From: Morchella semilibera
Lineage: Eukaryota; Ascomycota; Pezizomycetes; Pezizales; Morchellaceae
NCBI GenBank assembly: GCA_009192285.1
Contig: CM018603.1
Location: 7,251,613-7,315,612 of the forward strand
Reading direction: 5' to 3'
Length of the DNA stretch: 64,000 nucleotides
Both the position numbers and the translations under genes were made by a program. A model generated the notes under the pieces. It was not told the DNA's origin. It searched no databases and worked only from the letters and a program-made list of their open reading frames with translations. Of this stretch, positions 59,121 through 64,000 are shown piece after piece (position 1 is the stretch's first letter; each line of letters starts with the position of its first letter).

Positions 59121-60200
59121 ATGTCTTCCACCCTCTTTGGAGCCCTTGCATCGGCGCCTAATGGCGAGTCGGTTCATCATGTGTACCAGACGGATGAGAA
59201 CACCCTCATCGAGAAAACCTTCACCAATGGGCAATGGTCCTTGCCTAAAATCCTAGGGCCCGCGAAGGCAGGAACTGCGGCGGCCGCTTGCTTTCCAGGT
59301 CCAAAAGTCAGTGCCTACTCTCAACATCATCTCTAGTACTGCGATCAATATTCTTACAAAGGCTAACTATTTTAAGGGCATTATTATTTCGCTTGACGAG
59401 ACAGGGATTCTCCAGGACCATGTATACGACCCTGACGAGGAAGAGTGGCAGGACGGATCACTTTCTAGTTTGACAATCAAAGCCCATTCTGAATCGAAGA
59501 TAGCGATGACCATACACAATGGGGTTGTTCATCTCTACTACCAATCTCCTTCCGAAGAAATCTCAGAAACTGCCTGTGACCCTTCATTTGTATGGGCACC
59601 ACCCAAGGCGCTCTCGGTTCCAAAGCCCGTTGCTGGTGCAGGTATCTGTGTGGCCTCAACCGATGGCGGCCTCTGCTTGAGCTACGTTCACCGGGATGGG
59701 TCACTCCATCGATCCAAGTACCAGAATAATAATTGGGCAGGTAATCAAAACTCTCCCTGCCACATCAATCAATCCTAGTTGTAATGCACCGACATTCCTG
59801 ACCTCCTATTGCATTAGACACAAGTCTAGGCAGCACCCCCGATGGAGCCCCTCCGGTCCGCATCCTGGCACTTCTAGGTACTGCTAGTATTTGTTATAGC
59901 ACAAAGTCCGGCGATCTAGTGGGGGTTGATGACAGCGGTACACATCAAAAGCTTGGCGATATCAATAAGGAGGGTGAGGTGCAAACGTTTGGCGGTAAGG
60001 AATGTTTCTCTATTAGCGCCGGTTTGAGTCTTCCCTTCGGCTTTGGTATTGGCGCCAGTATTAATATTGGCGGCGGCTTTAATGGCGGTTTCGGCCCCGG
60101 CGGTTACTGGGCACCAACGCCGGGATTAGATGGCTACCAAAGTTTGATGTACGCTCTGCAATATGGAATGCCGAGGCCGCAACCGAGGTATATGGTATGA
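59121..60200 (+). CDS. Fucose-lectin-like beta-propeller protein, Gly-rich tail
   Basis: Probably a sugar-binding protein of the fungal fucose-specific (AAL-like) lectin type. Three exons (59121-59306, 59362-59740, 59830-60200) join in phase to 311 residues; introns are 55 and 89 nt. Propeller-blade-like units recur: HHVYQTDENTLIEKTF, ISLDETGILQDHVYDPDEEEW, VHLYYQSPSEEISE and LSYVHRDGSLHRSKYQNNNW, with W and D/E spacing typical of the fold. Some strand and sugar-site residues differ, so fucose specificity is not certain. The last about 55 residues are Gly/Phe-rich (FGFGIGASINIGGGF). There is no signal peptide, so it is cytosolic or released unconventionally. Confidence 0.8.
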
Positions 60201-61240
60201 TCAAAGAAGGATAGAAAGCGTGTTAGAATTAGGGCGAGGTAGTTTGGGTGCCTGTTATGTATTCACAATATGCTATCTAGATCTATGAGGTTGCTTTTCA
60301 ATTTCCAGGTGCACCTATGACTAGTCATCTACTGCTTTCAAGCTGTGAAGTTGCACACATTAGTAGGCTGGGTGTGTGTGAAATCCTATGGCGGCTGTAT
60401 TTCATGTTGTTGCCTGCACAATGCCCTAAAAGCTAGAACAATCTCCTCATAAGGGTTCAGGTAATAAAGATATTTACCTTGTAAGGATAGGTGTTTGGGC
60501 TTCGTAGGTACAAATCTGCTCCTCCTATAAGGGTATACGCCCTATAAGGGTACGACTTTGCACCGCTTTTGTACCCTTATTAGGAGATTATGCTATGTGC
60601 ATCTCCAGCTTCGTTTTTCTCTAGAGCATTTAGCTTTAATTTAGGTATACACAGCTTGGAGCATGTAATTGGGGGGTTAATAATTCCAGGGAGCATAGAG
60701 GTTATTCCGGTTCTGCAGAATTTTCTCCAGCTCACAGATTGAAACTAAATCGAGACAGCCCCCCACATTGAAATTGGGCCCAAATAGCAGAACATCAGTT
60801 TCTCCTCTCCCTTGATATGTCTCCGGTAAGGTGTGAGGGGGGTGGGGGGTTGAGGGCTTGACCGTTCATATTCTTCACCGTATACTTCGATCATACATAT
60901 CGACCTGCAGATATGACCCTTCGATGACAAAGATTTCAATGCAATATGCACGACGGATGTACATACAGTCACACCCCACTGTGAGGGAGCTCAATATGTC
61001 GTATTCCTTGCTGTTCTACGATTTTCTGCTCTTTCTACTGCACAATCAATTTGCTATACCGGATTCCTTGCTATCCCGCACGGGATTTGGTGAATCTTTG
61101 CCATCCGGCATAGCGTCTGTCCCTTTTATACTGGGGTTGCAACCAATGCTAGGTACCAAAGGTGACAGCTGAAGGTCTCAGCCCGAAACCAACTGCGGCT
61201 CAAGAGTGGTTCGATTTACCCTTTTTCTGTTCGTCACGTG

Positions 61241-61520
61241 TGTATATGTACCCCGTTTCCCTGCTCAGCGGGATTCATATACTCGTCTACCAGGGTAAGA
61301 ACCAGAAAATGCGAAAGGATTATTTGTATGGCGGAACGGTGCCACTCAATACAAATAATCCTTGACTTTGTCACTCGCATTTTCTAGCTCTTATGCTGGT
61401 AGACGAGCACAAATACTTCTTGGCTGCAGGCTCGGCGGCCAGATTTTATGTGGTGGAGGGCCACAATTCTCGGTCAATAGGGATCTCGTTGAGCAGGGAA
61501 ACGGAGTATATATATATGTA
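61241..61520. mobile_element. Foldback element with nested inverted repeats
   Basis: The outer arms TATATGTACCCCGTTTCCCTGCTCAGCG and, in reverse complement at the right, TATACTCCGTTTCCCTGCTCAACG are very similar. Inner arms around CTCGTCTACC and GGATTATTTGTAT (61281-61329) pair with 61348-61410 (TACAAATAATCC, GGTAGACGAG). The whole about 280 bp can fold back on itself. It is non-coding. Confidence 0.7.
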
Positions 61521-61711
61521 GAGTACGTACGCTAAGTAGCAGCACCCATCAGCTGCAGGAACTCTTCGTGTAGGGCTTTCCAAAGAATCTGTGGGGGTTA
61601 GGTGTCTCATGTTCACCTTTAGATTCGGGCCTGAAGTTATTCACCAGGACTCGTGTACTGATGCGCGAGTTTCTCCATTCCCCCGCTCCCCACTCCCGAA
61701 CCGTCCTTGAC

Positions 61712-61806
61712 ATACAGCCTCTGGTAGAATTATTGTAGAAACAGGGGTCTAAAAACAGGACTCTTACCATTACCACATTTGTACAATACTTCTACCAGAG
61801 GCTGTA
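61712..61806. repeat. Inverted repeat around TACAGCCTCTGGTAGAA
   Basis: The 26-base left arm (61712-61737) and the reverse complement of 61782-61806 differ at only one or two positions. Weaker pairing (TTTCTCCATT/AATGGAGAAA) lies outside, so the element may extend over about 61668-61830. Confidence 0.65.
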
Positions 61807-62380
61807 CCTACGAGGCAATGGAGAAATTACCAGAGTGATTGCGTTCATAAAGCTTAATTGTTACTCCCTATGCTCTTCCCTGCGCTTCTTATTACCTAAG
61901 CGTACATGCATACTATTCGCCCCATACCTTTCAGCTCTTTCATTGGTTTGTCTGTTGCCTGGGACTGATATATATCAACTCTGTGCCTAATCAGGCGTGT
62001 TGAGTTGCAGCCAGACAGCTGGAGTATACAAGCTAGTCCTAACCTAGCACCACCTATATCAAGCTAGAGTACATTGCCGAGAGTCCGCAAGCTCCGAACC
62101 CCCTCTCCCCTACAACCACGATTCACCTATATTAGCTTAGTGCCAGCCAATTTACCAGAACCGAGAAGCACTTATCTCCGCACCCTCTCCTTACAGATCT
62201 CCAGAACAAGAACAACACCCTACTCCGCGCTCCTAAAATATACAGGGCTCATCAAGTCACAGTTCTACCGTTTCCCCTAGTTATTGACCAACACTACCCC
62301 AAATCATATATCTTTTCATAACTACCCTCAACTGCACAATTCGGAAGCCCGATCAGCTTAGACCCCATCCCGAGTCAGTA

Positions 62381-63808
62381 ATGGGCCCCTGGCAGGAAGT
62401 CCTAGCGCTGGGCGGGCCGCAGGTTGGGGAGATATTGCAGGCAGAGATGGCAGTGAAAGGTAGCAATTTGCTCTCCACCTCAGGGCCCATGCTCTGCACT
62501 TGTCGTCTGGAAATGACCTTTGTTGAAGAAAGTAGGATCTCTAATTCCCTATCTGTATGATTGATACCGGTACAGGGCTGAGTATAGTTTACAGCGGGTA
62601 CGATGAAAGCTCAGGGTACTGGGTTTCTTGTCAATTTACCTGAAAGGTACAAGAAGGATGTTATAATGACTGCCGGGCATAATCTTGTGTCAAATAGTGG
62701 TGTTTATGCGGAGAGCATCGATGTTGAATTCTTCGGGTCCCCACCTGTCACCGTGCACAGGGATAAGAATCAGTACTTCGCCTCGCAAAGCTATGAGAGA
62801 ATGCCAAACGCTGCCAACGGAGTCAACGACTATGGCGTCATCATGATAGCTAAAGGTGTTGTGAAATACCTCGGGGGTCACCCCGGTGGGTTTGGCTACA
62901 GCCTGCTTATTTCCAAGGAAGAATTGATTGGGGTTAGGGCGACCGTTTATGGGTATCCAGTTAGACAGGGGAATCAACGTCCAGGTCCATACCATGCGTT
63001 TGGTAAAATCATGGGCGTGCAGAATGGGCAAATCGAGTACGGGCTTACAACGCTTGGGGGACACAGCGGTGGGCCTGTCTGCGTAGAACGTGAGGGCGCG
63101 CAGGGGACAGTTTACAGTGTGGTTGGAATTCAGTAAGTCCATCATACCCTGAACCTCATATCTCGCCCGTATAGTTATTCAAGAATGATAGATTGCTCAC
63201 TTTAAAACACATTTAGTAATTATGGGTCGGTGGGGAAGAACATCGGATCGCTTTTAACATGCGAAATCTTGATTGAGCTATTCGCTCAGCTAGAAGAGAA
63301 AAGATCCCTTGAACTCGGGCTAAAGCCAGGCAGTACAAATATCTTCTTGAAGATTCCACCAGCGTCTGGGTCAAAAGCTCTCGTCCGGCAATATAGGGAC
63401 AGGTACACAAATATCTCTTTCATTCCAGTTGAGACGTATTCAAATGAGGATGGCCCCAGTCCACTACCAAAGTGTGTAATTGCTACATCACTTCTCAGGC
63501 CGGTCACGTATCTTGAGTTTCATCAAAACGAAAACTCGGGTGATATAAGGACGGTTCGGGGCGAGGACCTTACCGACAATCGCCCAACTGAGAAAAATGT
63601 TGTGATCATGGAGCATGGGACCGCCGGGACGGCTGTGTGGTTTCAAATTTCAGCATTTAAAACTCCAGAAAGCCAATTTCTACTCAGGGTTAATATGGAA
63701 GAGTTCAATAAAAGGACAGGTTCAAAGCATGGCTGTGACTGTACAGCACGTGAAGGCCCGGATGTCGAGCTTGTAAGGTATCCGAGCAAAACAAAGGTCA
63801 CTGTATGA
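62381..63808 (+). CDS. Trypsin-like serine protease, intracellular type
   Basis: Probable serine endopeptidase of the chymotrypsin/trypsin fold. Three exons join in phase to 402 residues: 62381-62459, 62595-63132 and 63217-63808. The start MGPWQEVLALGG has no signal peptide. Catalytic residues are visible: His in MTAGHNL, Asp in NDYGVIM, and Ser in GGHSGGPV. The oxyanion-hole Gly is kept. The last about 190 residues are an extra region without clear homology (LLTCEILIELF, PVTYLEFHQNENSGD, CDCTAREGP). Similar trypsin-like domains occur at the N-terminus of some fungal NLR proteins; here the domain is not followed by NACHT or NB-ARC in this window. It could also be a housekeeping-type or effector protease. 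Confidence 0.85.
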
Positions 63809-64000
63809 GTATACTCTTCCCAAACTGCATCAGATGACTACTAACCAGAGTCGTAATAGAATTCCAAGTTTACGCTCACTTAATCACAAGTAGTATAGTT
63901 CTCATCAACGCGCCAGGCTTCCTATGTACTTGGGCTTTTATCCCTGTTACTCAAAGTCGCATATTTAACCATGTACCCCCGTCTTAGCAAAGCTACATGT
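63809..64000. other. Downstream flank at window end
   Basis: About 190 bases after the protease stop codon with no further gene seen. The window ends in TACATGT, part of the recurring palindrome. Confidence 0.5.

Larger units (their letters stand above)
60201..62380. other. Intergenic region with two foldback elements
   Basis: No gene is supported. Two inverted-repeat structures lie at 61241-61520 and 61712-61806. A smaller set of CCTATAAGGGTA words with an inverted partner is at about 60519-60590. Confidence 0.5.

Noticed and set aside
60519-60590. CCTATAAGGGTA direct and inverted words as a MITE
   Set aside because: The arms are only about 14-16 bp and their order (two direct, one inverted) is not that of a clean element; kept only as a note.

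Overview
The window looks like genomic DNA of a filamentous ascomycete. Introns are short (about 47-160 nt) with GT...AG ends and fungal-type branch points such as TACTAAC, gene density is low, and the protein families are typically fungal. Microsatellites, telomere-like TTAGGG doublets and small inverted-repeat elements fit a repeat-tolerant genome such as a Pezizomycete, but that placement is inference and I would not name a species. I support eleven protein-coding genes, most of them by re-joining exons whose phases agree. No rRNA, CRISPR array or intact tRNA was found; one tRNA-Glu remnant is visible.

Layout. 1-6.3 kb is intergenic and rich in simple repeats. 6.3-13.2 kb is gene-free, nearly without microsatellites, and holds the tRNA remnant and a degenerate minisatellite. 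13.2-17.0 kb carries a divergent pair: a secreted GH13 alpha-amylase (minus) and a small secreted CBM21 starch-binding protein (plus), both with Thr-rich tails. 20.6-21.9 kb encodes a coiled-coil protein with three H-type lectin repeats. 24.5-25.1 kb encodes a Gln/Pro-repeat protein whose start codon appears to be split by an intron. 22-29 kb also holds several MITE-like elements. 30.1-33.3 kb is an eight-exon gene for a 913-residue protein of unknown function.

The most interesting stretch is 37-64 kb. It holds three related SesB/DUF676-type alpha/beta-hydrolase genes. One (37.4-39.8 kb) has a Pro-rich linker and ankyrin repeats. One (41.8-43.2 kb) is a bare hydrolase. One (48.2-50.2 kb) is fused to an N-terminal tandem repeat built on GQYYGQMPNNCQP. 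These are followed by an ankyrin plus von Willebrand A protein (53.5-55.7 kb), a fucose-lectin-like beta-propeller protein (59.1-60.2 kb) and an intracellular trypsin-like protease (62.4-63.8 kb).

SesB-like hydrolases, trypsin-like domains and ankyrin repeats are modules known from fungal NLR/STAND proteins (innate immunity and allorecognition), yet no NACHT or NB-ARC domain is visible here. My working idea is that the region is an island of NLR-type effector and recognition modules that act without a nucleotide-binding switch. That is inference from domain content. Exon models come from reading frames and splice consensus only, with no transcript evidence.
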